Assembly: GCF_001507645.1 (NCBI RefSeq)
Contig: NZ_CP013909.1
Location: 3,100,001-3,164,000 of the forward strand
Source of the DNA: Hymenobacter sedentarius
Lineage (GTDB): Bacteria; Bacteroidota; Bacteroidia; Cytophagales; Hymenobacteraceae
Direction: 5' to 3'
DNA: 64,000 nt
The first letter of the stretch is position 1, and the number at the start of each line of letters is the position of its first letter. Below the pieces are notes generated by a model that was not told the origin of the DNA, searched no databases, and worked only from the letters and a program-made list of their open reading frames with translations. The position numbers and the translations under genes were made by a program. This document shows positions 45,577 through 54,536 of the stretch, piece by piece.

Positions 45577-46905
45577 TCACTTCACCCGCACCAGCTCTGC
45601 CAGCCGCTGCGTGAGCGACACCCGCGAGTACCGTTCGTGGCTAATTGCCGGCAGGTCCAGGTTGGGGTTTTTGCGCCACTGGTCTACCATGCCTTCCAGC
45701 GTTTCCAGCATGAGGGCGTAGTCCTGGTAGGGCAGGGCGTGGCCGGCGGCGCATTCCTGCAGCAGAATATCGGCATCGCAGCCGGCGGGGCCCACGCACA
45801 GAATGGGCTTATTGGCGGCGAGGTACTCGAACACCTTGCCGGGCAGGATGCCGAAGTTGCGCGGCACATCGGGGATGGCCATCAGGAGCGCCGACGCGCA
45901 GAGCAGGTGCTTTACCGACTCGTCGTGCGGCACGAAGGTGAGAAATTCGGTGGTTGGCAGCAAGCCGGCCAGCTCAATCTGGTGGCGCAGCTCCGCCGAT
46001 ACCTGGCCCACGAAGCGCAGGCGCAGGGGCACGTCGGGGTTGCGGGTGGCGCAGGCGGCCACGGCTTCCAGCAGGCGGTTGATGTGGTAGAGCTCCGTGA
46101 TGGTGCCGGTGTGCGTGATGCGCAGGCAGTCGGTGGGCGGCTGCGAGGGCTGCTGAAAATCCGATTCGTCGTAGCCGTTGGGCAGCACGTGGAATTTGGC
46201 CGAAGGCAAGTCCGGGAGCTTGGCCAGGAAGAGGCGCTTGGTTTCGGGCGAGGTTACCAGCACGGCATCGGCCTGGGTGAGCACGCGGCGCTCGTAGCGC
46301 GCATCGAGCCAGGCGGCCAGGGGCGTGTGGTGCAGGTCTTTGTAGTAGTAGATGTCCGTCCAGGGGTCGCGCAGGTCGGCGAGCCAGCGCAGGCCGTGGC
46401 GCCGCTGCAGCTCCAGCCCAATAAGCTGGGTGGAGTGGGGCGGCGAGGACGTGAGCACGGCGTCAAACGTTTCGCCGGCGGCCAGCAGCCGCTCCACGGC
46501 GGCCAGGGCGTGGCGGTTCCAGCCCCGGCGCGGGTCCGGAATAAAGACGTTGCCGCGCACAAAGCGCATGGCTTTCTGCATCAGCCCGGGCTTGCCTTCG
46601 TTGGCAAAGCCGCCGTAGGGCACGGCCCGGCCAGTCAGTTTCTTGTAGCTTTCAAACGGCTCGGACGTGCCGGTGCGAATGACGCGCACGCCGGCGGGCA
46701 CTTCCGCCAGCAGGCTTTCGTCCAGCACCGGGTAGGTCGCTTCGGCGGGGTCCACGGTTATCACGGTGGGCTCAACGCCGAAGGAGCCCAGGTGCTTTAC
46801 AAACTTCAGGCAGCGTTGCACGCCGGCCCCGCCCGAGGGCGGCCAATAGTAGGTGATGACGAGCAGGCGCAACGGGCGAGGGGAGGGCACGAAAGAAGGA
46901 GACAA
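45577..46905 (-). CDS. Glycosyltransferase, GT4-like
   Basis: 442 residues, GT-B fold. N-terminal Rossmann part LLVITYYWPPSGGAGVQRCLKFVKHL near 13-38, linker domain with LADLRDPWTDIYYY, and the C-terminal nucleotide-binding half HVLPNGYDESDF, HTGTITELYHINRLLEAV, FEYLAANKPILCVGP, as in GT4/FemAB-like glycosyltransferases of Bacteroidota polysaccharide pathways. Acceptor unknown. It is divergent from ffh (141 bp). Confidence 0.87.
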   Translation of the reverse strand: MSPSFVPSPRPLRLLVITYYWPPSGGAGVQRCLKFVKHLGSFGVEPTVITVDPAEATYPVLDESLLAEVPAGVRVIRTGTSEPFESYKKLTGRAVPYGGFANEGKPGLMQKAMRFVRGNVFIPDPRRGWNRHALAAVERLLAAGETFDAVLTSSPPHSTQLIGLELQRRHGLRWLADLRDPWTDIYYYKDLHHTPLAAWLDARYERRVLTQADAVLVTSPETKRLFLAKLPDLPSAKFHVLPNGYDESDFQQPSQPPTDCLRITHTGTITELYHINRLLEAVAACATRNPDVPLRLRFVGQVSAELRHQIELAGLLPTTEFLTFVPHDESVKHLLCASALLMAIPDVPRNFGILPGKVFEYLAANKPILCVGPAGCDADILLQECAAGHALPYQDYALMLETLEGMVDQWRKNPNLDLPAISHERYSRVSLTQRLAELVRVK

Positions 46906-47046
46906 CTAGCGGGGCGCGAAGGTACGTGGTTTGCCGGTTTTCGGGCATTTATGGTTACTTTTGGGGTTCAGTTCCAGCCTGATTCCCGGTAACTCGTCCG
47001 GTACCGAATCGGCCCCTTCCGTAAATTCCGCTCAACTCAGCGACTC

Positions 47047-48411
47047 ATGTTCGATAATCTCTCCACTAAGCTCGACCGGGCATTTAAGACCCTGAAAGGC
47101 CAGGGCAGCATCTCGGAAATCAACGTTGCGGCCACCATCAAGGAAATCCGCCGCGCGCTGGTCGATGCCGACGTTAACTACAAGGTTGCCAAAGACGTAA
47201 CCGACAAGATTAAGGAGGCCGCCATGGGCCGCGACGTGCTCACGGCCGTCTCGCCGGGCCAGCTCATGGTCAAAATCGTGTACGACGAGCTCACCGAGCT
47301 CATGGGCGGTGAGAAGAAGGACATCACCATCAAGGGCGACCCGGCCGTTATCCTGCTCTCGGGCCTCCAGGGCTCGGGCAAAACCACATTTGCCGGCAAG
47401 TTGGCCAGCTACGTAAAGAAGCAGAACCGCACGGTGCTGCTCGTGGCCTGCGACGTGTACCGCCCAGCGGCCATCGACCAGCTCAAGGTGCTCGGCGAGC
47501 AAATTGGCGTGGAAGTGTACTCGGAAGTCGAGAACAAAAACCCCGTTGAGATTTCGCGCAACGCCATCGAGTACGCGAAAAAGAACAACAAGAAAGTCGT
47601 CATCATCGACACCGCCGGCCGCCTGGCCGTCGACGAGCAGATGATGCGCGAGATTGAAGCCGTGAAGGCGGCCATCAACCCCTCGGAGACGCTGTTTGTG
47701 GTGGACTCCATGACCGGCCAGGACGCCGTGAACACGGCCAAAACCTTCAACGACCGGCTCAATTTCGACGGCGTGGTGCTCACCAAGCTCGACGGCGACT
47801 CGCGCGGCGGCGCGGCCCTCAGCATCCGGGCCGTGGTGGAAAAGCCCATCAAGTTCATTTCGACGGGCGAGAAGATGGACGCGCTGGACCTGTTCTACCC
47901 CGACCGCATGGCCCAGCGCATCCTGGGCATGGGCGACGTGATTTCGCTCGTGGAGCGCGCCCAGCAGCAGTTCGACGAGGACGAGGCCAAGCGCATCAAC
48001 GCCAAAATTCGGAAAAACCAGTTCAACTTCGACGACTTCCTCTCGCAGCTGGAGCAAATCAAGAAGATGGGCAACATCAAGGACTTGATGGGCATGATTC
48101 CAGGCATGAGCAAGGCCATGAAAGACGTGGAAATCGACGACGACGCCTTCAAGCCCGTCGAGGCCATCATCAAGAGCATGACCAAGCAGGAGCGGGCCAA
48201 CCCCGACATCCTCAACGGCTCGCGCAAGCGCCGGCTGGCCAAGGGTTCCGGTACCGACATTCAGCAGGTAAACGCCCTGATGAAGCAGTTCGACGACATG
48301 CGCAAAATGATGCGCACCATGAACAAAATGAGCCAGACCAAGGGCGGTATGGCCCAGATGGCCAAGATGATGGGCGGCATGAAGGGCGGCCCCGGTGGCA
48401 TGATGCGCTAA
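47047..48411 (+). CDS. ffh: Signal recognition particle GTPase Ffh
   Basis: 454 residues. N domain 1-90, G domain with P-loop GLQGSGKTT near 106-114, DTAGR, and TKLDGDSRGGAAL, then the Met-rich M domain (MIPGMSKAMKDVEIDDDA, MRKMMRTMNKMSQTKGGMAQMAKMMGGM) that binds SRP RNA and signal sequences. It delivers nascent membrane proteins to the Sec translocon. A strong hairpin follows 16 bases after the stop. Confidence 0.98.
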   Translation: MFDNLSTKLDRAFKTLKGQGSISEINVAATIKEIRRALVDADVNYKVAKDVTDKIKEAAMGRDVLTAVSPGQLMVKIVYDELTELMGGEKKDITIKGDPAVILLSGLQGSGKTTFAGKLASYVKKQNRTVLLVACDVYRPAAIDQLKVLGEQIGVEVYSEVENKNPVEISRNAIEYAKKNNKKVVIIDTAGRLAVDEQMMREIEAVKAAINPSETLFVVDSMTGQDAVNTAKTFNDRLNFDGVVLTKLDGDSRGGAALSIRAVVEKPIKFISTGEKMDALDLFYPDRMAQRILGMGDVISLVERAQQQFDEDEAKRINAKIRKNQFNFDDFLSQLEQIKKMGNIKDLMGMIPGMSKAMKDVEIDDDAFKPVEAIIKSMTKQERANPDILNGSRKRRLAKGSGTDIQQVNALMKQFDDMRKMMRTMNKMSQTKGGMAQMAKMMGGMKGGPGGMMR

Positions 48412-48427
48412 GCAACACCACCCCATA

Positions 48428-48470
48428 CATGGCGTAAGAAGCAGGTGGTGCACCTGTTTCTTACGCCATG
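48428..48470 (+). promoter_or_regulatory. Long hairpin covering the next start codon
   Basis: 20 bp stem with one mismatch (48428-48447, CATGGCGTAAGAAGCAGGTG, with 48451-48470) and a GTG loop. The last three bases of the right arm, 48468-48470, are the ATG of the DUF1345 gene. There is no T-run, so it is not an ordinary terminator. Confidence 0.75.
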
Positions 48471-49175
48471 GATATTTCTACTCCTACGCGGCCGGCGGTT
48501 CCGGTGCTGCTCCGGCTGGGCTTGCCGGCGCGCTTGCTGCGCGTGGGGCTGGCTTTGGTAATGGCGGGCTTCTGCTACTGGCTGGCACCGCCCGATTTTG
48601 AGCTGATTACCAGCTTGCTGCTGGGCTGGGACGGGTTCCTGGTGGGCATTTTGCTGCTTACCTGGCTCACCATCCTGCAGGCCAGCACCGCCGATATTCA
48701 GCGGGTGGCCCGGGTATTGCACCCCAACCGCACCTGGGGCCTGCTCTTGTGCATCTCGTTTGTGGGCATTGCCACCAGCCTGCTGGCGGTCACGCTGCTC
48801 TTGCGGGGCCTTTTCACCATGGATTTGGAAGAGCGGCTCGAGCACGTCATGGTGTCGGTGGTGGCCGTGGTGGGCACGTGGCTCATGCTCCACACGCTGT
48901 TTGCCTTGCACTATGCCCACACGTACTTCTGCCCCGAGCCGGGGGTTCAGCCCGAGCGCCAGCAGGGCGGGTTGGGGTTCATGGGCACTCCCCCGACCCT
49001 GTACTGGGACTTCGTGTATTTCGCCTTTGTAATTGGAATGACGGCCCAAACCGCTGACGTGGCGGTAACCTCCTTCCGGATGCGCCAAATGGTGCTGTTT
49101 CACAGCATGCTGTCCTTTGGCTTCAACACGGCTATCCTGGCGTTGAGCATCAACATCCTGGCCGGGCTGCTGTAA
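48468..49175 (+). CDS. DUF1345 membrane protein
   Basis: 235 residues with about five membrane helices. The family segments are FMGTPPTLYWDFVYFAFVIGMTAQTADVAVTSFRMRQMVLFHSMLSFGFNTAILALSINI (about 170-229), with the conserved DF-Y-FA and H-SM-S-F-N positions. Function unknown in the family. Its start codon is buried in a hairpin, so expression may be controlled by structure or by readthrough from ffh. Confidence 0.85.
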   Translation: MDISTPTRPAVPVLLRLGLPARLLRVGLALVMAGFCYWLAPPDFELITSLLLGWDGFLVGILLLTWLTILQASTADIQRVARVLHPNRTWGLLLCISFVGIATSLLAVTLLLRGLFTMDLEERLEHVMVSVVAVVGTWLMLHTLFALHYAHTYFCPEPGVQPERQQGGLGFMGTPPTLYWDFVYFAFVIGMTAQTADVAVTSFRMRQMVLFHSMLSFGFNTAILALSINILAGLL

Positions 49176-49531
49176 ATAACCCAACACACGCTCGGCAAGG
49201 GACCCGCGCCCCGTGGGCGGCTACACGTTTTCAGGGGTGGTTTAGCTCAATGCCAGCCCAATTCCCGAACCCTGAATTTTCGGTATCGGTAACCGCTTCC
49301 TTATGGCGGCAATGAACCTAAAACACATTGGATTGGGTAAGGTAGTGCTTTAGTGTTTAGGTGATTAGGGTTGTTTTTTGCAAACTTTTTTGGCGTGAGC
49401 AGGTCGTAGTAAGACCACCAAGAACCCCAGCGCCGCAGGCAACGAACGGACCCGCCATTTCGAGTTGGAGAGGGCAGGCCCCGCGCCGGTAGCGTCGTTC
49501 CGATTGTCTTACTTACCTAACCTCCACTGCC
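49176..49531. other. Long leader before the CHRD gene
   Basis: No gene visible. From 49345 to 49400 the sequence is AT-rich with T-runs (TTGTTTTTTGC, CTTTTTTGG) that resemble a Bacteroidota promoter for the CHRD gene, about 130-170 bp before its start; the exact -33/-7 elements cannot be fixed. The rest is featureless. Confidence 0.45.
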
Positions 49532-51424
49532 ATGTTGAAAAGACTACTGCACTCCTTGGTTGCGGCCCTGTTGATGGCTGCACCGTTGGCGGCCTCGGCC
49601 GACCACTTGCGTGCGCACCTGCTCTTGTCGGCCCGCATGAACGGGGCCCAGGAAACCCCGCCCGTAACCACTGCGGCCCAGGGCGTGGCCGCCTTCACCC
49701 TCAACGAAACCCGCGACACGCTCTTTGTGCAGGCGGCCTTCAGCGGCCTGAGCGGCCCCATCACCGGCGCGCACGTGCACGAAGGGGCCGTGGGCGTGGC
49801 CGGGCCCATTATCACCAGCCTGGTGCCCATGGTGCGCGGCAACCGCCTGTCGGGCTTCCTCACCGGGGCCGATATTTCCAAAGAAAAGCTGGCCAAGTAC
49901 CTGCTCGGGCAGTACTACATCAACGTGCACACCGCCGCTAACCCCAACGGCGAAATCCGCGGGCAGATACTGCTAGAAACCGACCTGACCTTGGCGGGCA
50001 CCCTCAACGGCGCCCAGGAAGTGCCGCCCGTGGCCACCTCGGGCACGGGCCTGGGCGTATTTACCCTCAGCCAAAGCCAGGACAAGCTGAAATTCCGGGT
50101 GGTGGTGTCGGGGTTGAGCAGCCCCATTACGGCCACGCACTTCCACACCGGGGCCGTGGGCGTGAGCGGCCCCGTGGTGGTGGATTTGCTTCCTTTTCTC
50201 AACAACAATGTTATCGAAGGCGAGATTGTGCCCACGCCCGCCTTCCTTGCCTCGCTGCTGCAGCGGCAGATATACATCAACGTGCACACCACCACCAACC
50301 CCGGCGGCGAAATCCGGGCCCAGGTGCTTCCCGAAAACCGCAGCCTCACCTTCGATGCCCGCTTCGATGGCGCCCAGATGGTGCCGGCCCTGAGCACCGC
50401 CGCCAAAGCCGTGGCCGTGGCCCGGCTGGGCGCCACCCTGGATACTATTCGGGTTCAAGTGGGCTATACCGGCCTGAGCGGCCCGCCGCTGGCCATCAAT
50501 TTTTATAACAGCGCGGCCGGCCAGGCCAATGCTACCGCCAACTTGCTGGGTTCTGTGCCCATTGCCACGGGCGCCGGCGGCAACACGGTGGGCAACGTCA
50601 CCAGCTTCAACCTAGTAGCGCCCAGCCTCAACCCCGCCTTTGTCAACCTGCTGCTACGGGGCAACCTGAACGTGGTGCTCACCACCGCCGCCAACCCCAA
50701 TGGCGAAGTGCGGGGGCAGGTGTACCGCCTAGCCCGCGAAGGCTACACCATCGTGCTCAACGGCGCGCAGGAGCGGCCCACGCCCACCACCAGCCCCGGC
50801 TACGGCGCGGGCATCGTGAGCATCGACCGCGACCAGACCAACGCCCACTTCATGAGCGTGTGGGGCGGGCTCACGGGCCCGGCCACCATGGGCCACTTCC
50901 ACACCGGCCTGCCCAACCAGGCGGGCCCGGTGGTGTTCAACCTGGCGCCGTACTTTGATAATGCCGCCGCGCCCACCGCCGTGTACGGGTACTGGACCAG
51001 CGACAATACCGGCCAGCCGTTCACGTTGCGGCGCTCCCTGCAGTTCCGCGCCGACAGCATGTACATGAACCTGCATACCGCGGCGTTTCCGGGCGGCGAA
51101 ATCCGCGGGCAGGTTTACCGCGGCGCCCGCAACCTGCAGCGCGTGCTCGCCACCCAGCCCGCCCTGGTCGTGGCCGGCACCTTTGGCACGGCGCCCAATC
51201 CCTTCAGCACGGGGCTGATGCTCTCGTTTGAATCCCGCGCCGCCGGGGCCGGCCAGCTCCGGCTGACCGATGTGCTGGGTCGGCCGGTAGCCAGCCGGGC
51301 CGTGCCCCTGCGGCCGGGGCTCAATTCCATGCCGGTGGCGCTGCCCAGCATCGCGCCGGGACTGTACTTGCTTACCCTGCAAGTGGGCGATTCCCGCCTG
51401 GTTACGCGCGTGGCAAAAGAATAA
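49532..51424 (+). CDS. Secreted CHRD-domain protein with T9SS sorting domain
   Basis: 630 residues. Signal peptide MLKRLLHSLVAALLMAAPLAASA. Four CHRD (chordin-like) repeats: about 28-150, 152-268, 270-405 (diverged) and 407-535, each opening with NGAQE or DGAQM and closing with NxHTxxxPGGEIRGQ. Residues about 545-630 form a type A C-terminal domain (APNPFSTGLMLSF, RLTDVLGRPVASRAVPLRPGLNSMPV, APGLYLLTLQVG, RVAKE) for export by the type IX system and attachment or release at the surface. CHRD function in bacteria is unknown. A terminator follows. Confidence 0.93.
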   Translation: MLKRLLHSLVAALLMAAPLAASADHLRAHLLLSARMNGAQETPPVTTAAQGVAAFTLNETRDTLFVQAAFSGLSGPITGAHVHEGAVGVAGPIITSLVPMVRGNRLSGFLTGADISKEKLAKYLLGQYYINVHTAANPNGEIRGQILLETDLTLAGTLNGAQEVPPVATSGTGLGVFTLSQSQDKLKFRVVVSGLSSPITATHFHTGAVGVSGPVVVDLLPFLNNNVIEGEIVPTPAFLASLLQRQIYINVHTTTNPGGEIRAQVLPENRSLTFDARFDGAQMVPALSTAAKAVAVARLGATLDTIRVQVGYTGLSGPPLAINFYNSAAGQANATANLLGSVPIATGAGGNTVGNVTSFNLVAPSLNPAFVNLLLRGNLNVVLTTAANPNGEVRGQVYRLAREGYTIVLNGAQERPTPTTSPGYGAGIVSIDRDQTNAHFMSVWGGLTGPATMGHFHTGLPNQAGPVVFNLAPYFDNAAAPTAVYGYWTSDNTGQPFTLRRSLQFRADSMYMNLHTAAFPGGEIRGQVYRGARNLQRVLATQPALVVAGTFGTAPNPFSTGLMLSFESRAAGAGQLRLTDVLGRPVASRAVPLRPGLNSMPVALPSIAPGLYLLTLQVGDSRLVTRVAKE

Positions 51425-51579
51425 AACCAGCCCAGGCTCGTCAGTCCGCGAGGCACTGTCGGCCGGCTCCGGTGCTGTTGAATGATTCAGCAACTTTTTT
51501 TGAAACTGGCGGAATCTTTTGGTGCAATTCTTGTTAGCTATCTCGTGAAAGAATAGTTTTTTAAGGTGTTTTGGTATGG

Positions 51580-51612
51580 AAAGGCGGAGGGGTTTCCCTT
51601 CCGTCTTTTTTT
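51580..51612 (+). terminator. Rho-independent terminator after the CHRD gene
   Basis: 13-pair stem with three G-U pairs (51580-51592 with 51596-51608, loop TTT), followed by TTTTTTC. About 155 bases after the CHRD stop. Confidence 0.75.
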
Positions 51613-51663
51613 CTATCTGATTATCAGTGATTTACGCGAAGATAATATATGGTTTTCGAGTTG

Positions 51664-51781
51664 TTGTCCACAAAAAGGCCCGTTTTGTGGACAAATTTGG
51701 TCTGCATCTGGACACGTTTCACCCGGGCAGCAAATGCTTGAGGGAAATGGGATTACGTCGGGTTCCGAGATATGTGGATAA
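51664..51781. promoter_or_regulatory. Cluster of DnaA-box-like sites including a 12 bp palindrome
   Basis: TTGTCCACAAAA (51664-51675) and TTTTGTGGACAA (51683-51694) are perfect inverted arms around AGGCCCG; each contains TTGTCCACA. A perfect TTATCCACA on the minus strand lies at 51773-51781. AT-rich sequence (about 51605-51655, GATAATATATGG) flanks them. It could be a DnaA-binding control region or an operator; neighbouring genes converge here. Confidence 0.45.
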
Positions 51782-51810
51782 CTCGATGCTTTTGGCCCAG
51801 GTGTGGCTAC

Positions 51811-51831
51811 AATTCGTACCGTTTTTGTAAA
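51811..51831 (-). repeat. Cassette-type element, site 1
   Basis: On the minus strand TTTACAAAAACGGTACGAAT; matches site 2 at 21 of 24 positions. Starts 14 bases after the end of the gene at 51845. The AAAGGAG tail is missing. Confidence 0.6.
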
Positions 51832-51844
51832 CTAGTACAGTAGG

Positions 51845-52423
51845 TTACGGCTCGTTTTTCCACTCGTGGTCTACTTGGTCGTAATACGTATCGAGCAGGG
51901 CGTAGGCGGCTTGCACGCGGAAGAATTCGGCCTGTGACTCCAACTCCTCGAGCCGTAGCTTGGGGCGCAGCAGCCGGGCAATAGCGCCTTTGACCGCCGC
52001 GGGTGCAAAGGGGCCTTTCATGGCTTTGATAACTTCACTCGCGGACAGCATGGCTTCGTTGGCCTCCGGGCAGGTTAAGAGGAAGCGCACGAAAAACGAG
52101 AGGTAAGCCGAGCAATCGTAGCGGGCACAGGCCCACAGGTACCACGCAGCATAGTTGGTGTTCGCCGGATTAACGGCGGCCCGCATCAAAGGCTTCAGCA
52201 CGCGCACATCCTTGGCTGCGCCTAGGACTATCGAGACGAAGCTCTTGGTGATTTGACTCGTGGCAGTGTCCAGCAACGGCACCAAGGCGAGCGGACTGGT
52301 TTTCCCCCGAACGGCGTGCCGTATCTGGGAGAGTTCTGCCGCAAGCACGTCTTTGCCCTCCGCGTTGGCTTTGTCAATCGCAGCGCGGAGTTCCTGAAGG
52401 ATAGTGAGCTTTCGGCGGGGCAT
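51845..52423 (-). CDS. Orphan helical-repeat protein
   Basis: 192 residues from ATG 52423 (MPRRKLTILQELRAAIDK). All-helical, HEAT-like composition with repeated hydrophobic/charged helices (RVLKPLMRAAVNPANTNYAAWYLWACARYDC, PFAPAAVKGAIARLLRPKLRLEELES). No signal peptide. No family recognised. It is flanked on both sides by direct copies of the same short element, so gene plus one element forms a unit of about 650 bp. Confidence 0.65.
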   Translation of the reverse strand: MPRRKLTILQELRAAIDKANAEGKDVLAAELSQIRHAVRGKTSPLALVPLLDTATSQITKSFVSIVLGAAKDVRVLKPLMRAAVNPANTNYAAWYLWACARYDCSAYLSFFVRFLLTCPEANEAMLSASEVIKAMKGPFAPAAVKGAIARLLRPKLRLEELESQAEFFRVQAAYALLDTYYDQVDHEWKNEP

Positions 52424-52450
52424 AGGGTTTAAGAATGGGGACTGCAAATA

Positions 52451-52483
52451 CGCTCCTTTTACGATTCGGACCGTTATTGTAAA
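52451..52483 (-). repeat. Cassette-type element, site 2
   Basis: Minus strand TTTACAATAACGGTCC followed by GAATCGTAAAAGGAGCG. One of the most complete copies. It ends 27 bases before the start of the gene at 52423. Confidence 0.65.
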
Positions 52484-52572
52484 CCGCGCTTACACAGCCA
52501 GTAAACTTGTAGTACCATTGCAGTTCTACTTCTAGTCTTACCCTAGACCATCCCCGCTTAACCCTCCGCCGA

Positions 52573-53352
52573 ATGAAACCATCTCGACTCATGTTCTGCA
52601 AGTCGTTGTGCTTAATGGGTTTATTGGCGTTGACTGCCTGTTCAAAAGATGCGCCCGCTGCTGCTTCCTGTGCGCCTTATGTAGCACCACTTCCGGCGGA
52701 TGTTTACCGTTACCCGCTACGACCCGGCATGGCCGCGTGGGCTTCGCTTACCACCACGGCCGACATGTTGCAAGCACTGCAGATGCCGAGCAGCACGCTG
52801 CAATCCATTTCTACCCCGGGCCTGCTGGCGACCTGTTTGGATTACCCACTGCTATCAGACATCCTCTTGTCTACTCGGTTGCAACGGGACACCCGCACCG
52901 TTCTAGGAAATTTTAATGGCTATGCGGAGTTGCGCCAGCGTCCGGAGGCGGCGCCCTTGTTGCTCCGCCACTATCAATTGATGACGCCTGCTTGCCTGCC
53001 CGACCCAGCCCAACAAGGCGCTTATTCGTTCGGCTTCAGCTATGTAGAGTTGCTGTTGGCACAAAATGAGTACTTGGCGCAACTAACGGCGGCGCAACGT
53101 CGGTCCTTGCTGCGCGAAGCGCTGGCGAAATACGCGGCAAAGAAGCTGCTCGTGGACGACGTATACGGGTACTTCGGGCTTAAAACAGCTGCTTTTGTCA
53201 TGGCCCGGGTCATGCAAGTAGAGCAGTTTGGACCTTTCATATCAGCGATGTCAACGGACTCGAATTTGCAGTACTTCACGACGGAAGCCGAATTACAGGG
53301 TCAGCTCCGAACCTTAGATACCGTTCTTGCTTACGCACAGCAGTTAAACTAA
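52573..53352 (+). CDS. Orphan lipoprotein
   Basis: 259 residues. MKPSRLMFCKSLCLMGLLALTAC is a lipoprotein signal with lipobox LTAC; a second ATG six codons later would also work. The mature part is helical and Leu/Gln-rich (LLLRHYQLMTPACLPDPAQQGAY, RRSLLREALAKYAAKKLLVDDVYGYFGLK). No family recognised. It lies between site 2 and site 3 of the short element. Confidence 0.75.
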   Translation: MKPSRLMFCKSLCLMGLLALTACSKDAPAAASCAPYVAPLPADVYRYPLRPGMAAWASLTTTADMLQALQMPSSTLQSISTPGLLATCLDYPLLSDILLSTRLQRDTRTVLGNFNGYAELRQRPEAAPLLLRHYQLMTPACLPDPAQQGAYSFGFSYVELLLAQNEYLAQLTAAQRRSLLREALAKYAAKKLLVDDVYGYFGLKTAAFVMARVMQVEQFGPFISAMSTDSNLQYFTTEAELQGQLRTLDTVLAYAQQLN

Positions 53353-53360
53353 ATCAACCC

Positions 53361-53389
53361 TCATTTCGCTTTTCTACCGTTTCGCTGAA
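53361..53389 (-). repeat. Cassette-type element, site 3
   Basis: Minus strand TTCAGCGAAACGGTAGAAAA then GCGAAATGAGG. It begins nine bases after the lipoprotein stop, but in the opposite orientation to that gene. Confidence 0.55.
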
Positions 53390-53488
53390 CGCCTCCCAAA
53401 GTCTACCACGCTGGCACAGTGAAACCGGCCCGCCACAACCTGTTGCCGTGCTACCTTGCCGGATCTACTGTTCCGCTACATACACCTA

Positions 53489-54220
53489 ATGTCGCTTTTT
53501 CTACCCCGCGCCCTGTGCGCCGCCTTGTTGTTCCCATTCGCTGCGGCTGCGCAGACTACCCCGCCCGCCGACACGGCCCGCAACTACCGGCACCAGTTTG
53601 GACTCACCGCCAGCCCCGTGCTCGATGGCTTCTTTACCGCCAACCGCAGCTTACCCTTGGGCCTGTTCTATCAACGCCAGCTCACGCCCACCAAGGCACT
53701 GCGCCTGCGATTAGTCGGCTTAGTTAGCTACGCCGACTCCAGCAATTTTGAGGATATTGGCATCGTAGATAGGTACGTATCTGGCCCCAGCTACCGACAG
53801 TGGCAGCTGCAGGCCTTTGCTGGCTTTGCTTGGCAGCGCCCGCTGGGTCGCCGCATCGTCTTAGACTACGGGCTGGAAGCGGGATTGGGCTACCGGCGCC
53901 TAGGTTTTTCCGCCGCCCGCCGCCAGGTTTACCCACCCGGGGGCTTTGTCATGGACTACTTCGAGCGCACGACCCAAGACTTCCAGGTGCAGGTGCGCCC
54001 CTTTGCCGGGTTCAGCTACCGCCCCATGCCCCGCCTTCGGTTGTTTACCGAAACGGCCCTGCCACTGACCTATACCCACCAGCGCACGAACTATCAGGTG
54101 CGCGAAGTATTCACGAAGGCAGACGAAACTGACCGTTATCTCGACCAGCGGGGTCGCGCCAACCGCCTATCGCTGGTGTGGCGGCCCGTGCAGCTGCTGG
54201 GCGCCACTTATGCGTTCTAA
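53489..54220 (+). CDS. Orphan outer-membrane beta-barrel-type protein
   Basis: 243 residues from ATG 53489 (MSLFLPRALCAALLFPFAAAAQ, signal peptide cut after AAAAQ). Alternating beta-strand pattern, aromatic girdle residues and a C-terminal Phe (LLGATYAF) as in outer-membrane barrels; segments RQWQLQAFAGFAWQRPLGRRIVLDYGLEAGLGYRRLGF and FQVQVRPFAGFSYRPMPRLRLFTETALPLTYTH. Role unknown. It is the first of three such genes in a row. Confidence 0.7.
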   Translation: MSLFLPRALCAALLFPFAAAAQTTPPADTARNYRHQFGLTASPVLDGFFTANRSLPLGLFYQRQLTPTKALRLRLVGLVSYADSSNFEDIGIVDRYVSGPSYRQWQLQAFAGFAWQRPLGRRIVLDYGLEAGLGYRRLGFSAARRQVYPPGGFVMDYFERTTQDFQVQVRPFAGFSYRPMPRLRLFTETALPLTYTHQRTNYQVREVFTKADETDRYLDQRGRANRLSLVWRPVQLLGATYAF

Positions 54221-54536
54221 GGCTCGTTCTGCTTAACCGTGGGAATGAGCAGTCTCGGCATTAACTGGTTCTAGCACTGGCGAGGCAAGATAAACACGTC
54301 ATTAAAGGAGTTCAGGAAACTCATGCCTCTGCACGTTTTCTGTACTTTGATTAATTGAACCAGTTTTCTGAACTCAATCTGGACGGTGGAGCGGGTTTAG
54401 AGGGCCAGCACGCTTCCACAAGCAGCGGTTCACGCAAACGAGGAATAAATAATGGGGGCACGCAACCAAGGAGTACTTTAGGCGGTCACGGACTCACAGC
54501 TGATGCGCAGCTGCGCCGTTTAGCTATCCCTTGCCC
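54221..54536. other. Spacer with inverted repeat and a weak cassette element (site 4)
   Basis: No gene supported. ATAAACACGTCATTAAAGGAG (54289-54310) resembles the short element. GAGTTCAGGAAACT (about 54308) and AGTTTTCTGAACTC (about 54364) form 14 bp arms with one mismatch, and ACTTTGATT plus TTTTCTGAACTCAAT resemble the spacer at 30130-30176. Confidence 0.45.

Noticed and set aside
51566..51830. Small open frames of 67-71 codons around the DnaA-box cluster
   Set aside because: They cross a terminator hairpin and the perfect palindrome, and the translations show no protein-like pattern.
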